DNA from: Chara braunii
Lineage: Eukaryota > Streptophyta > Charophyceae > Charales > Characeae
Length of the DNA stretch: 64,000 bases
Reading direction: 5' to 3'
Assembly (NCBI GenBank): GCA_003427395.1
Contig: BFEA01000375.1
Coordinates: forward strand, 1,176,071-1,240,070
Shown here in pieces: positions 41,738-53,466 of this stretch. Each line of letters opens with the position of its first letter. The stretch's first letter is position 1. A program made the translations under genes and the position numbers. The notes under the pieces are model-generated. The model saw only the letters and a list, made by a program, of their open reading frames with translations. It was not told where the DNA came from and ran no database searches.

Positions 41738-43312
41738 GGTCCCCACTCGTCGGCAAGAGTAGCGGGACAAACCCGTGGTTATGTTCGTTGCTACCAACAG
41801 TGTTGCCCCATTTTGATCGTGGTCAGACCGCCCTCACGATCTCGACAGGGGTCGTCATCATCATAAGCAGCACCCACCGGGTGGCCGATAGCCGCCATCC
41901 GGGATCTTGTTGACGCCAACTTCATGGTGTTGAATGCCACAACAACTACCGCCATTGCGATCATCGTTTCCTTACGACTCAGTACGAAGACTGGCGATCA
42001 GCCTCTGTGAGAGACCTACCNGCNCAAACGCTAGTGGAAGACCCTCGCCCATGTTTGCGTGATCTGGTGAATAGTGAAGTACCGACCGCCCTTGAACCAT
42101 CCAGTTCGTCATCCAATTCGTCACCCAGGTCGATATCTAGGCGCTGTGGGAGGTAACTTGAATCGCGAAGGCGGAGGTAGTCGTCCAACATCTGCGTCCG
42201 GTACTCTTGCGAAATCCTGCTGGTTATCGACATCCTGGTGTTGCGCCTTCAGCAGGTGTATTAGCACGAGATCTGGTGGAAGATTCACCCCAATTCTGCT
42301 CCCGCTATCAATAGAAGTAGCACGAAGGCAACCGTGGGGTAGGAAACTTACCTATTTACGCGGGACGTCAAATCTGCTCGAGGAATGAATCTGGACGCGG
42401 GAGGGTGCTAAGGGGATAAAGTAAAGTAAAATGTAAAAAGGCAACACAACGAGGACGGGCGTGAGAGAAGGGAAGAGAGAGACCGAGAGGAGGAAGGACA
42501 GGAAGAATGTATCTCATGAGCGGGGCAGCGAGCACAGAGGAGAGCGCAACTACTCTCGATATATTTTTCCGCATTTTTACGGAAGACTCGTAATCATTTT
42601 TGTACGATTATTCAGTAGAAAAGAGGTGCCACATAGGCGTGTCGTCTGTTAGTTGCCGCTCCTCTAACATGTTCCTGATCAAAGTCTTCATCCGGGGACC
42701 GCTCGTCACCCGTCGACGCTGATGGTCATACCAACGAATCTGGTGTCATTTTTTTTTTCCTGTTTTCGCGGCGGTCTTCGTTAAAGCAGGCTGCTCACTG
42801 CCTGTTGGTCTCCATCACTATCGTCAGGGCGCCTATGCGATCATCGTCCTCGACTTAGGAGTCAAACTGCCTCCCCTTCTGGTTGAGTCAGGTCATGTAT
42901 GCAGTCAGAACCATTTGACATCGGGCGAGCTAGTGCGTAGGAGGCTACGACAGGAGGGACAGAAAGAAGGGTAAGGGAAAATTGTTGTTGTTCCCGGGAT
43001 TAGTAAAAAATAGTTGTCAACTCATTAGCCATTGCGTTAGATTCCTAGTTACTGTAAGGTGGCCGTTATCATTGGCAATTTGTGAGACCTCGATGGCTGC
43101 TGCAACAACTGCCACTGCTGCTCATGAATGACCCTGCTCTGAAGAGTTGTAACCACCTTTTCAAAGACTTGCAGTCACCAATCTGCAAGAGGTTGCTGTT
43201 GTGCATATGAGGCGGCCCTAGTAAGTTCAAAGCGTTGTTACTTCGCTGAAGCTTAGTTTGTCGAGATCTGAGGCGTGTCAGACCCAGTGGTGAACACTAA
43301 GTTGTTGTTGTG
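41738..43312. repeat. 1.6-kb repeat, copy 1
   Basis: Aligned with 61965-63559 over the whole length at high identity. Copy 1 has about 25 extra bases (GACGCTGATGGTCATACCAA...) near 42720. Copy 2 has an extra T-rich 40 bases near 63220. Copy 1 is cut on the left by the LINE. Two single N occur at 42021 and 42024. It could be the long terminal repeat of the large element between the copies, but the visible edges are not TG/CA. Confidence 0.85.
41979..42233 (-). CDS. conserved unrecognised ORF, copy 1
   Basis: 84 codons, also present at 62204-62458 with few changes: MSITSRISQEYRTQMLDDYL, RLRDSSYLPQRLDIDLGDEL, DDELDGSRAVGTSLFTRSRK. Acidic middle, basic end; no domain recognised. Two ambiguous bases fall in its 3' part. 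Conservation between copies may simply reflect recent duplication. Confidence 0.35.
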   Translation of the reverse strand: MSITSRISQEYRTQMLDDYLRLRDSSYLPQRLDIDLGDELDDELDGSRAVGTSLFTRSRKHGRGSSTSVXXGRSLTEADRQSSY

Positions 43313-44370
43313 CGTCGGGGTGGCGCTAGTCGTTTTGATTATCTTGCGTCATGAACACAACATCTGCTTCCTCTAGTAGCACTGTTGCTGGCAAGGCTTG
43401 ACCATGACAACACTACTATTTCTGCGTTACAAAGTTGCGAGTGTTGGTTCAAGCACAGACTGTTGCTGTATGGGAACAGCGTGCACCAGTGCGTAGCGCC
43501 GTCCTGCAGGGGAGGTCGTGGGGTTCCGTTGAGCTTGCTGAAAAGCATCCCGCTGAATGCTTAACCGGTAGTTACTTCTTTCACTGAGATTCTGCTGCTG
43601 CCCATATCTGCTAGTGATCACAAGACTGAGTCGACGATACCCTGTCCAAGGAGGCACCGGAAGCTATTGTCTTTTGACGACAATTTTTGTAGTGCGCAGG
43701 GCGTTGTCCTCGTTGTGCGTCACTGTTGTGCTAGGGACTGTCCCTTGCAGTACACTACTGCAGTAAACCGTTACTATTTCTCTTGACGATGGAGTCGCTG
43801 CTGCGATCTAGAGTTGTTCAGGGAGCTGTTAGTCGGAGTTTCGGCCAAACCTGGACTATTTTCTCTGTGTTTTCCTAGCCATCATTGTGAGGCCCTCAGG
43901 CGAATCAAGGCAACAAGGCCCTCTCCCGTGAGTTTGAGCGCACCCCCCTTGTATCTGAGAGTCTAAACATCTCTACTCCTATCCTTTTTACTCTAAGTCT
44001 AGTCTAAGGTTACGAGAGGAAGGCGGCAGGCGGGATTGCAACCCGTAGGACCGCAGCAAGACCTTGTGGGAGGTCCACCCACCGATTGTGGGAGCTCTGA
44101 CGGAACCTAGGCGGGGTTCTGGAGGCAGGGAACTTCAGGTATAAAGTTTCGTCTAACGCGTGTGATCCTTTCTCCTAACTACATTATTCCCTTGGGTATC
44201 TGAATATGACTATGGAAGGTTATTACTTTTTGTTCTTTTGTTATGTATGTCAGGACATGTTTGTGAAAGGCTAAGTAAACAAGTATATATAAGATATTTT
44301 GAGTAAATTTAGACAAAGTTAAACTGAGGAAAGGCGGAAGAAAGGTGTTTTTTGTATGTGTTTGACCGGG
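43313..44370. other. unassigned stretch right of the 1.6-kb repeat
   Basis: Same TTGCTG/TTGTTG-rich texture as the repeat's right part, so the repeat may extend to about 43880 in this copy (copy 2 is cut there by an LTR). No gene recognised. Confidence 0.4.
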
Positions 44371-44379
44371 CCAACCCAA

Positions 44380-45625
44380 GGCTGGACCCCTCTAAGTTGA
44401 GTGAGTTCAGTGCTGTGTTTTATTTATGTTTGCTGAGTTGAATGTATGCCCTTTTTAGGAATGGGTCTTTCCTAAGTTGGACGGACCATTCGCTGTTTTT
44501 TTTTTTTAGGTTTCTGAACAGGAGGACGGACACCCTAAGTTGGGAAGGCTCAGAGTAATGATGTTTCTTTTTGGGTTGCTGAAAGCAGGGCTGAGGGTAT
44601 TCTAAAGTTGCGCAGACCCAGTTCTGTGTGTAATATCTTCTGAGGGGAACAAAGGCATAAGACTAAGCGTACCCCTAAGTTGGGGCGGCTTAGTCATGAA
44701 TTGTGAACTTAATAGTCAACAAAAGTATAAAATTTGATACATATATTATATGAATGTATATGAGCTGACAGACCGGGCACCCTAAGTTGGGAAAGCCAGT
44801 CAGTAAGTCAGGTAGAACAAAAAGAGAGGCAAAGCATGCGAAAAATATAATGAAGGTAGCTTGGGCAGGTTGAGCGTACCCTTAATCAGTCATATGGTCG
44901 TGATAATACAAAGGTGCAGAGAGTTAGTATAAATTTTCCTTTATTTTTCCTTTTAAACACAAGGCAGAATTGAATGTCTCCCTAAGTTGGATAGGTCTGA
45001 TCATCTGCCTAACAAGAGAGAGAAATATAAAGTTTGTACAAATATATCAATGGTTGTTCTCTTCTATTGTCGTTACAGAGACTAAGCGTACCCTTAAGTT
45101 AGGGCGGCTTAGCCATATGTCGTTTGCGATTGTTAAGGCAGATCAGGCGTACCCTTAAGTTAGGGCGTTCTGGTCATATTGTCTTATGTACCTAAAACTG
45201 TTTAGGCTAGCTAGGTGTACCCCTAAGTTGGGGGGGCCTAACGATATGCTTTTGTCGTTGATGTTATGTAGGTTGGACATACCCTTAAGTTAGGGCGGTC
45301 TGACTTTTTGTCGTTCGTACTTGTTTTAGGCAGGTTAGGCACACTCGTAAGTTGGGGCAGCCTAATCTTATGCCCTACCTAACTTTGTTTGGAGCTGACT
45401 AGGCATTCCCTTAAGGTAGGGCAGTCTAGTTTTATACTTTATGTCGTCAGTTAAGCAGAAGTGAGGTGTACCCTTAAGTTAGGATGGTCTGGTCATATGT
45501 TTTATGACTAGAGTCGATGCTGTGTTGGACATACCCTTAAGTTAGGGAAATCCAGTTGTGCGTACTCTTACTTGTTTATTTAGGCAGGTTGGACATACCC
45601 TTAAGTCAAGGCATTGTCTGATCGT
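44380..45625 (+). repeat. tandem array of about 16 covarying hairpins with TAAGTT loop
   Basis: TAAGTT or a one-base variant occurs at 44393, 44473, 44536, 44676, 44783, 44983, 45095, 45156, 45224, 45286, 45348, 45412, 45475, 45538 and 45602. From 45095 the step is 61-68 bp. Each sits in an inner stem (CCCC/GGGG, CCCT/AGGG or CTC/GAG), then a GTA/CG internal loop and an outer stem. Outer stems differ but still pair: GACTAAGC/GCTTAGTC (44661-44695), GATCAG/CTGGTC, GTTGGAC/GTCTGAC, GACTAGGC/GTCTAGTT, CTGGAC/GTTCAG. Two further degenerate units lie near 44602 and 44894. Confidence 0.85.
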
Positions 45626-45629
45626 ATGC

Positions 45630-47130
45630 CATAAGCAAGGGAGACATACAAAGGGAGATGAACTGAGTTATTTAACGAACTACTTGGGTCAACCTGATGT
45701 GAGATTGTGAGAGATGTTTGTTTAGGCATGTTTGTGGGCTCTCACTTTGGGACGTCTTTTCGATAGGTTAGCTGCTTCGATGCTCGCCAAGTGCTGGAGC
45801 CATAGGTAGATAAGATGAATGATGAGAGAGAGAGCTTGGGATAAAGATAGGGTTGTCCTTACTTGAAGTCAGAGTTGACGATAGCTCACGATACCATCTT
45901 CTAAATGGCGATCGTGTAAACTATCTTCAATCCTAACTATCAAGCAATTGTCAGAAGTTAGTCCCAAGTATAGCTTTGCTTTCTCTTTCTGTTTTATGCG
46001 TCGTATAAATCTTGGCAGCCTCCTGTTCCTACGGGAAGCACTGCCGAAATTTCTACAAATCCGAAAAAGTTGGTCGTTTTTTGGCTTGTAGAAATCATGA
46101 AAAAAAACTTTTCTTACGGGAAGTGCTGCTAGAATTTCATAGAATTTGAGGAGTTAGAATATTTTTAGCTAGGAGTTACTTGACAAACCCACCCTGATTA
46201 AGAGAGATCTTCAGTGAGATTAGTAGAGGAGCCAGGTTGCGACTTGGGAAGCATTCTCCTTTCGGCATGAACATAGTAATGGTTCTTTTTGGCCTGTACT
46301 GTGATGAAAGTTTCAGTATTTCGATTGAAGGCATGATCTGTTAAGCCTGATCCTTCAAAAGAACCACTTTCTGTAATCATTGATAGCAAGTCGGTTGCTG
46401 ATTCGTCGATTTACGACTCAACTTCCCTGTTTCTTCTACCTCTCAACCTAAGGCTTTGACCCTTGCTGGGTCTTATGTTTTCTTGGGTTTCACCGAGGTT
46501 CTTTATAAATGACCATTTCTTAAACACTGAGTATTTTTGTTGAGGAATGGTGGGGAAAAGGTTCGGCTTGTGCACATGAGGCAGGGTGTAAGTCGCAGAA
46601 GGCTGAAAAATTGACCCCTTTAGTGTGTGTGATGTCGTTTGATTCTTGTGTGTGATCGCAGGTATGTGTGGAGAAAAATGTCGATTGAGTTTTGATGGAT
46701 GATTGATTTTGGTTCCAGATGGGCAAACCACATAACTGTCGAGAGAGTGAACTACCACGCAACTCTTTGTTTTGATTGTGATTGTCTTTTTCCTCGTCTT
46801 GGTATTGTGACTAGTAAAGTAGGCATATGCTCGGATAACCCTCATGGGGCTATGCGACCGCACGCTTACACTTTCTTTTACTCGTTGGTCTAACTGGTCG
46901 GACGTTAGTCTTGAGCCTGGAAATTCGAGGCCCTTGTCCAGGACATTACATGTCCCTCTTCTTTCTTTAGGGCGGTGTGTCCTACCAAACGAGCACTCGC
47001 ACCCTTTTGGGGCGGATTGGGCCTATAAGCTACGCTTAAACTTTCGCTGAGGTCCGGTGACTTATTCTTGTTTTTGTCTGCCAACGTCAATGTTTCTTTT
47101 CTTTTCCTTGTTTTAATTTATTTTGATGGA
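45630..47130. other. stretch without a recognised gene
   Basis: Contains a pair of related phrases TACGGGAAGCACTGC and TACGGGAAGTGCTGC with AGAATTTC-like text (46035-46140). Open frames are short. Probably untranslated leader or flank of the element downstream. Confidence 0.4.
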
Positions 47131-47135
47131 ACGAT

Positions 47136-47540
47136 AAAGTTTCGGGCGGAAGGTTTAGCGTGTCGCTGGTGATGTGCCAGACAACTCACCACCGCTCCGA
47201 ATTCCTTCCTGCCCTAGGGACCATCTTACCCCGCACCCTTTGGGACACCTCAGGGTGCAGAAGATGGTAAGGCCCTCAGGCCGGTTTTGCGCTCGCTAGA
47301 GGATTGCCCCATTTAGCGCGCACTTCAACCGACGCCTGAGCGTCGAGAGCGACCCCATGGCTCAGATGAGGCCACTTGGTTATGGACACCACATAATGCG
47401 TCGTCATCACGAATGCTTAGGTAAGACTGCATTGTTGGTCGGTATGTGTACGTCCTGCGTCCGCACGATTTTATACTAAGCCTTGCGCGCAACACTTACC
47501 GACTTCTGCATTGGAAAGTTATGGGTCAAGCGAAAATGAC
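47136..47540. repeat. structured module, copy 1
   Basis: Shares order and wording with 47857-48215. Landmarks: hairpin CGACGC-CTGA-GCGTCG (47330-47345), ATGGACACCACATAATGC, TCCGCACGATTTTATACTAA and AAAGTTATGGGTC. A hairpin at 47220-47270 (CCATC ... GCACCC ... GGGTGC ... GATGG) opens it. Confidence 0.65.
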
Positions 47541-47856
47541 AAAAGCATGTTGCGGTAAGTAGACCTGAATTTCGGTAGTGCGAAGCGACGTGCGAACGGA
47601 GTACTAGTCCTAGTCGGCCAATGAGAATCCACATACGAACTTCCAACGTTTCGAACGTCGGTTTGCACATGGGTCTGATTTGGGCATTAACCGCGCGCAC
47701 CTTTCGTACTGACCTGCCCCTTCCATTTGATAGGCCTATCATGCTATACAAGTAGGAATATGAGCTAGACAAAGAGGAAAAAAGGGGGTGAGCCTCTTTT
47801 TCTATCTGCGTTCGCTTCCTTTTGAGTTTTCATAGTTGGACGTTGTAGTCCGTGAC

Positions 47857-48215
47857 AGCTGTCAAAGTTAAACCCCGTGATCTCTGACCGCCACGACAAC
47901 CCTGAAGCTGTCTACTCAACCCCTCTCCACAGGGTGCAAAGAGGGTGTGGTATTCAACTGCACTTGGCGGTTGTCTACCGTCGAGAGATTAACCCCTCAA
48001 AGCGCTTATCAATCGACACTTGAGTGTCGAACATGGCCCTCAAGATTATTGAGGATCGCCCGACTATGGGTACCACGTAGTACTCCATCATTATGATTGC
48101 TTGCGTATGCTCGCATGGCTAGTTAATATGAGAAGACCTTACGTCCGCGCAATTTTATACTAAAGTCTTACGCGCGATGCCTATCTGACTCTCGCTTCCG
48201 AAAGTTATGGGTCGG
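47857..48215. repeat. structured module, copy 2
   Basis: Corresponding hairpin CGACAC-TTGA-GTGTCG (48014-48029): two stem pairs changed together against copy 1. Then ATGGGTACCACGTAGTAC, TCCGCGCAATTTTATACTAA and AAAGTTATGGGTC. Offset about 690 bp from copy 1. Confidence 0.65.
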
Positions 48216-48232
48216 ATACTGAAGGGACTAAG

Positions 48233-48285
48233 AGTATTGTTGTATTGTTGTATTGTTGTATTGTTTTATTGTTGTATTGTTTTGT
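48233..48285. repeat. TATTGTTG microsatellite
   Basis: About six copies of the 8-bp unit TATTGTTG, the last ones imperfect. Confidence 0.9.
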
Positions 48286-49088
48286 TTTTATGTGTGTGAG
48301 TGTTGCGGTGTAATGTGTGGTGTGTGTGATGCATCCTAGTCGACTGGCGTCGAGTCGCGCTTGGGACCTCAGTCCCCCAATGCTACAACGAACGAGAAAC
48401 GCCCTCGGCTGGGCCACCTCTGCGATTGCATACGAAAAACCTTCGCATGTGGTTCAGTAGCTCGGCGGGGATACATCCACCTAAGGGATGGTGACAGCTC
48501 CCGCAGGTGGAGATAAGCGGTGTCTGGCGTGACCCTGTCCTGTGGAAGGGGCTCGCGAGAGGTACGACTGGCGCACTCGGCCGGAGCGGCAATCGCTCTC
48601 CGCGACAAGTCCTGAAAAATCCTGCGTGACGCGACCGGGAGGGTTCCCGTCTGGGACCGATGCGCACGACAGGTGGCCCCATTGCCGGGGATCTCGGCTG
48701 CCTACCGGGGTCCTTAAGAAAACGAACCCAGGTTAAGTGCAGGCTGATGACCTAGGCAAAACGACAAATTTTTAACTTAGTTGATGTGATTGTTTTTCTG
48801 ATAATTTTCTGAAGCCTGAAGGTGATAAAAAGTGATGAGTGTGGCGATGGCATGTATGATCTGGGTTTGATGACAATGATCATAACCTAAGGTACGTCTA
48901 TGCCGCGAGTTAAGTAAAAGGCATAGGTTTATGATATAGGGGTCTGATAGACTGCTAATATGCGTAACTAGTCTAAAAAATGAAGTATATTTAGTTGAGC
49001 AGTAAAATGGAGAAAGTAGGAAGTTGGCAGGAAACCGTTTGTTGAAACCTTTTCGTTTCTCAATAGGTTTTGAAAAGGAGGGTAAGAG

Positions 49089-50764
49089 ATGACCGATGCC
49101 GACGGGATTGTGCGAAGCCCGGCCGCAACGCCAGAAAATTTCATCAAGACGTTGGAGAAAAGAGAACTGGCACGATTACAGGTGCCCAAAGTCGATATCT
49201 TCCTATTCGATGGGGATGGGGTGTCAGAATGGTTGAAGTTATTAGAACAGGTTACGGGCGAGGCTTCAAAACCTGATAAATTCAAACTAATGTCGAGGTA
49301 TGTCCGGTGGGAGCTCAGGCCAGAGGTCGTAAAAGTAGCAGTCGGTGCAAATGGAGATTGGTCAAAATTTAAAGAGGAGATGCAGAGGCGCTTCAAGTTG
49401 GGAGATGGCCTGTTGACAAAAACGGACTTAGAGATGTTGAGCCGAAACGAGTTCAATACGGCGGGCGCATTTGCTACGGCTTTTGAGAAAATGGCGAGAA
49501 AGGTCCCGGGGATGGTGGAGGAAGAGCAATGTGCCACATTTTTGGGGCACTTCACCAACTTTGAAGCCTCGACACTGACAAGAAAAGACGCCCCGGGGAA
49601 GAAACTGACTTGGGCCACTATAAAGGAGGGCGAAATGGATGGGGAATTTGACCAATTTGACCTCTTCCAAATGAAATAAGCGAGGAGGAAAAGGAAAGCA
49701 ATAGACGGCGCAACTATTGGTGGCCAGGATTTGAAAAAGGTGGTAGAGGAGGTGGTGGCCCAGCTAGAGGCCTCGAGAGAAGCAAGTGCCCCAAAGAAGG
49801 TATTGACAGTAACCCACGTTCATGGCAAAGGAAAGAAGACGACTACGAGAGAAGATCTAGAAGAGGAAAAAAAAAAGGAAGAGGAAGAGCCTGAGCCTCA
49901 AAATTTGACAAAGGCTCAGAGAAAGGCCAGGAACCAGACCCAGGGAGGGCAAGGTTCAGGGATGGGTCAGTGCTTCCAAGTAGTTGCAATGCCCCCGCCT
50001 GCGTCACACAGACAGATAGGTGCAATGGTGCCCGTTCCAGCTGGGCAGCCGTCCTATGGACAATGACCGAGCTTCGGACCTCCGGGCCCTTGGCCAGGCT
50101 ATAACCCCTACGCTCCATGACCTGTCAGTGGGCAATTTGGTTCTTATGGTGGACCGCCAATGAGTCTGGCCTCGTGTGGGTACTAAGGGCCCCAAGCCCA
50201 GCAGGCAAGTCAGTCCAATCCGCCACCAAGTCAATCGCAACAGTCTGCTCCGCAAGGGTCGCAGGGCAATCAAGGCGGTGGTCGAGGCCAAGGCCAAAAT
50301 CAAGGATGTGGACGAGGCAGAGGGAACGGTGGCCGTGGCGGAAATGGAAGAGGGAATTCAGGCAGCAACTCCAATAAAGGAGGAAATAAAGGTTGGAATG
50401 ACGGGGGGAATCAAGGCGGCCAACAAGGCGGTCGAGGGTATGGCAGGGGTAGAATAAATTCGAGGAATGCCATCTGTTGGCATTGTGACCAGAAGGGCCA
50501 CACGATTAAGTTTTGTCAGGTACGGAGGAGTGACGAGAAAGATGGGTTGATAACTACTAACTATGATGGGGATATTTACGATATGTATGGGAAGTACATC
50601 GACCCAAGGACCCCAGGAGGGACGAGAGAAGAGGCCTTGCGAAGAGCAAATACCCCGCCTCCACCAACTCCTCCGACCGCATTCCGCATGTGGCAGGAGA
50701 AAGAAGTCCACCAAGATGTGAGGGTGGAAGAGGTAGGAGAGAGTGAAGAGGTTGAGCAGGATTG
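49089..50764 (+). pseudogene. gag: Gag of the large gypsy element (family E)
   Basis: Starts at ATG 49089 after a purine-rich AAAAGGAGGGTAAGAG. Order: capsid-like core (VDIFLFDGDGVSEWLKLLEQ to LTRKDAPGKKLTWATIKEGE), a Lys/Glu-rich coiled stretch, a Gln/Gly-rich RGG-like region (50210-50450), a zinc knuckle CWHCDQKGHTIKFC, then an acidic tail. One frame throughout, interrupted by TAA 49677, TGA 50064, TGA 50118 and TAA 50184. Each is one C-to-T change from CAA or CGA. It ends at TGA 50763, where the next frame takes over, as in a Gag-Pol frame change. Confidence 0.85.
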
Positions 50765-52285
50765 AAAGCCGACATTGTAAAAGAGGAACCTATAGTGATT
50801 GAATCTGACGACGAAGAAGAAGGAGGTCGGGTAGAGGCGAGAGACACGATGGAAAAAATGGAGGACCTATTGGCAAAAATCGGGAGATATCAGACTAAGT
50901 TGACCACCCTGTGCGAGGAAGTCAACAGGTAGAGGGGATAACTGCCGTCAGTTTACCTTTTTGATTCAGGTCCTGGGGCACCTAGTGGGACTGAAAACTT
51001 GTCTGGAGCAATGGTTACAGCCTCCACGCCCAGATCTGGAATGGCCTTTAGGCCATCATCAAGGGCCGGAATGGCAGCTTTGGCGGCACGCACAAGGTCG
51101 AAAGGGCCGCCCAGTTCTAGCCAACCTCCTCAGGATAACCCGGGGCCTAGTGGCGAGAAGAAGATGGTGGAAGTTCCGGGAGACGAGGAGGATGAGGACG
51201 AGAAGTTGAGGGAAGAGGAAGATAAGAAAGCCGACGAAAGGGCAAAAAAGAGAGGCGCAAGGACCGGCGCTGACAAGGACCAGAAAGGAAAGAAGAAGAA
51301 GTATACGGTCCGGATGGAGGAAGGTTTCGACGTGGAGGGCATGGTAGACAGGCTCCTTGAGGGCCATAATGACCTGCTGAATCTTAAAGACATCCTCGCC
51401 TCTGCTCCGAAATTGCGGGACGAGCTGAAGGCTCGTCTGCCCAGAAGGTTAGTGACAAGCGTGCGCCTAGGGGCCATAATCCCCAAAGAAGGGGAGTGGG
51501 CAGAGACAGGCACCAAAGTGGACTAAAAGTCCGTAGCATACGGGTGTGTGGAGGTAGTAGTAAAAGGGAAACCGTGCACCGCAATGGTAGATACGGGCAC
51601 AAAGATGAACCTCATAAAGGAGGAACACGCCATTCGCCTAGGGATGGATATTGATCGCTCCGACAATGGAGTTCTTATGGGGGCGAACAACAGGTCTGTA
51701 TTTATAGGGGCCGCGTCAAACGTGGTCATTGAGATCGGCAAGGTAAAAGTGAGGACTTGCTTTTTTATAATACCTAATCTCGACCATCCTATCCTACTGG
51801 GCCGGTCATTTTTAAGTAGGACAGAAACCCTCATTCTCAACAAGCATGATGGGACGATGTTCCTGGTGTTATGCGACCCTGTGTGTGGTTACTATGAAGT
51901 GATCACTTGCCAGAATACAGGGCCACGCAATGTAAGGAATTGGCCGAATCCTGACTCTTTCACTATTGAAGAGTCAGAAGAGGCAAGAATGAGATTGGAA
52001 GGAGAGGAGTTTGAAGGGGAAGAACCCTCAGAAGCGTTGTCCCTCAGCTTGACGAACATAGGGGACGCTATGGAAATAGTATCTACCTATGGGATGGCAG
52101 ATCCTGAGGCAGTTGAGGCCTTCAGAGAGAAGGTGATGGAAAAGAGAGGTGAAGGTGAGATGAAATTGGTCTACCGGGTACCAGGAAGGATAGGTGGAAC
52201 AATTGGAGCCCAACCGCAAAGTGCAACTCGACTTTTTTTAGGGGTGGGCTCAAGCAGGGTTCACAAAGGCGGTACAAAAGGGTAG
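50762..52285 (+). pseudogene. pol: Gag-Pol linker and protease, family E
   Basis: In frame 2 an acidic stretch (VKEEPIVIESDDEEEGG) and a Lys-rich linker (KKRGARTGADKDQKGKKKKY) lead to the protease. TAG 50930, a further stop shortly after, and TAA 51524 interrupt. Protease: CTAMVDTGTKMNLI with the catalytic DTG (Asp codon at 51590), hydrophobic flap, and HPILLGRSFLSRTE. A retropepsin-type aspartic protease matures the polyprotein; the catalytic triplet here is intact. It ends at 52285 and RT continues in frame 1. Confidence 0.85.
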
Positions 52286-53466
52286 ATCAAAAGTGTCGCC
52301 CAGTTCCAGTACTCGTGACTGAAGAAGAAGACGTTTGTTATGAGCGGGAGCGGGAACGGATACGGCAAATGCGTGAGAAAGCAGAAAGTGGACCATGTCG
52401 TATTAATCAAGAAATAGAAGAGACGCTGATAATTGGAGAGTCAGATTTCCTTACAGCGCAGGAAAGACAGTTGGTGGTGGAGACCATAAGGGGAAGACAT
52501 ATTGCATATGCTTTCAATGGTGATGAGCGACGTCGCGTGAACGTGGATAAAATCCCAATGATTAGGATGCACACCGTGCCTCACGAGCCATGGAACTTGC
52601 GAGGTGCGTGATATCCTAATCCAACAGATGAAGAGAAAGTGGTCAATTACTTAGATGAGAAGATCCGGACGTATGTCTCAGATTACTCGAGCGGGCCATA
52701 TGCATCTCCATGATTTTGCTTTATCAAACCCAATGAGACTCTGCGATGGGTACATGATTTGCAACGCTTGAATGTTGTAACAGTGAGAGATACATGTGGT
52801 CTCCCTAACGCTGATGCGCTTTCAGAGGCCTGCGCTGGGAGAGTCATAATATCTCTCATAGATCTATATTCGGACTACGATCAATTCCCGGTGTACCCAT
52901 CTGACAGACCTCTGACGACTATGCACACCTCTCGAGGGTTGATCCACATGAATGCCGCACCGCAAGGGTGGAGGAACGTGGTCGCCATGGTCCAAAGACA
53001 CATGGTGCGGACAATGCAACCAGTAAGCCCTCACATCACGCAACCATATATTGACGATCTGGTCGTGAAAGAGCCTAAGAAGAAGAGTGAGCAAGAGGTG
53101 ATACCAGGGATTAGGCGTTTTGTCTGGGATCATGTGCAAGACATGTGCAAGGTCCTGGACCTCCTAAAAGAGCATAACCTCACCGCCGGCGGATCGAAGT
53201 CAAGGCACTGCATGCGCGGGGCCACTATCTTAGGATTTGTGTGCGACAAGAGGGGTCGTCGGCCAGATCCTAAAAAGACCAATAAGATTCTCGAATGACC
53301 AACACCATTCGAGACTATCACGGAGGTAAGAAGCTTCCTCGGAACGTGTGGCTTTTGGAGGTTTTTCATAAAAGGGTTTGCGGCGAAGTTTGAACAGTTG
53401 CGAAAGTTGGTGCGCCAGGGCCAAGATTAAGAGTAGGGAGATAAGCAAGAGACAGTAATAGAAGGT
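52286..53466 (+). pseudogene. pol: reverse transcriptase, family E
   Basis: Frame 1. VNVDKIPMIRMHTVPHEPWN, then GPYASP and stop (TGA 52711, probably from TGG), LRWVHDLQRLN, ISLIDLYSDYDQFPVYPSDR, then MNAAPQGWRNVVAMVQRHM. Active site QPYIDDLVVKE (YIDD at 53047-53058). Thumb ILGFVCDKRGRRPDPKKTNK. Other stops: TGA 52609, TGA 53296, and TAA and TAG near 53428. The catalytic Asp pair is intact. The wording differs clearly from elements A and D, so this is another gypsy lineage. Confidence 0.87.

Noticed and set aside
44380-45625. CRISPR array
   Set aside because: Repeats are imperfect hairpins that vary in their stems, the spacing text is also related, and the genome is eukaryotic.
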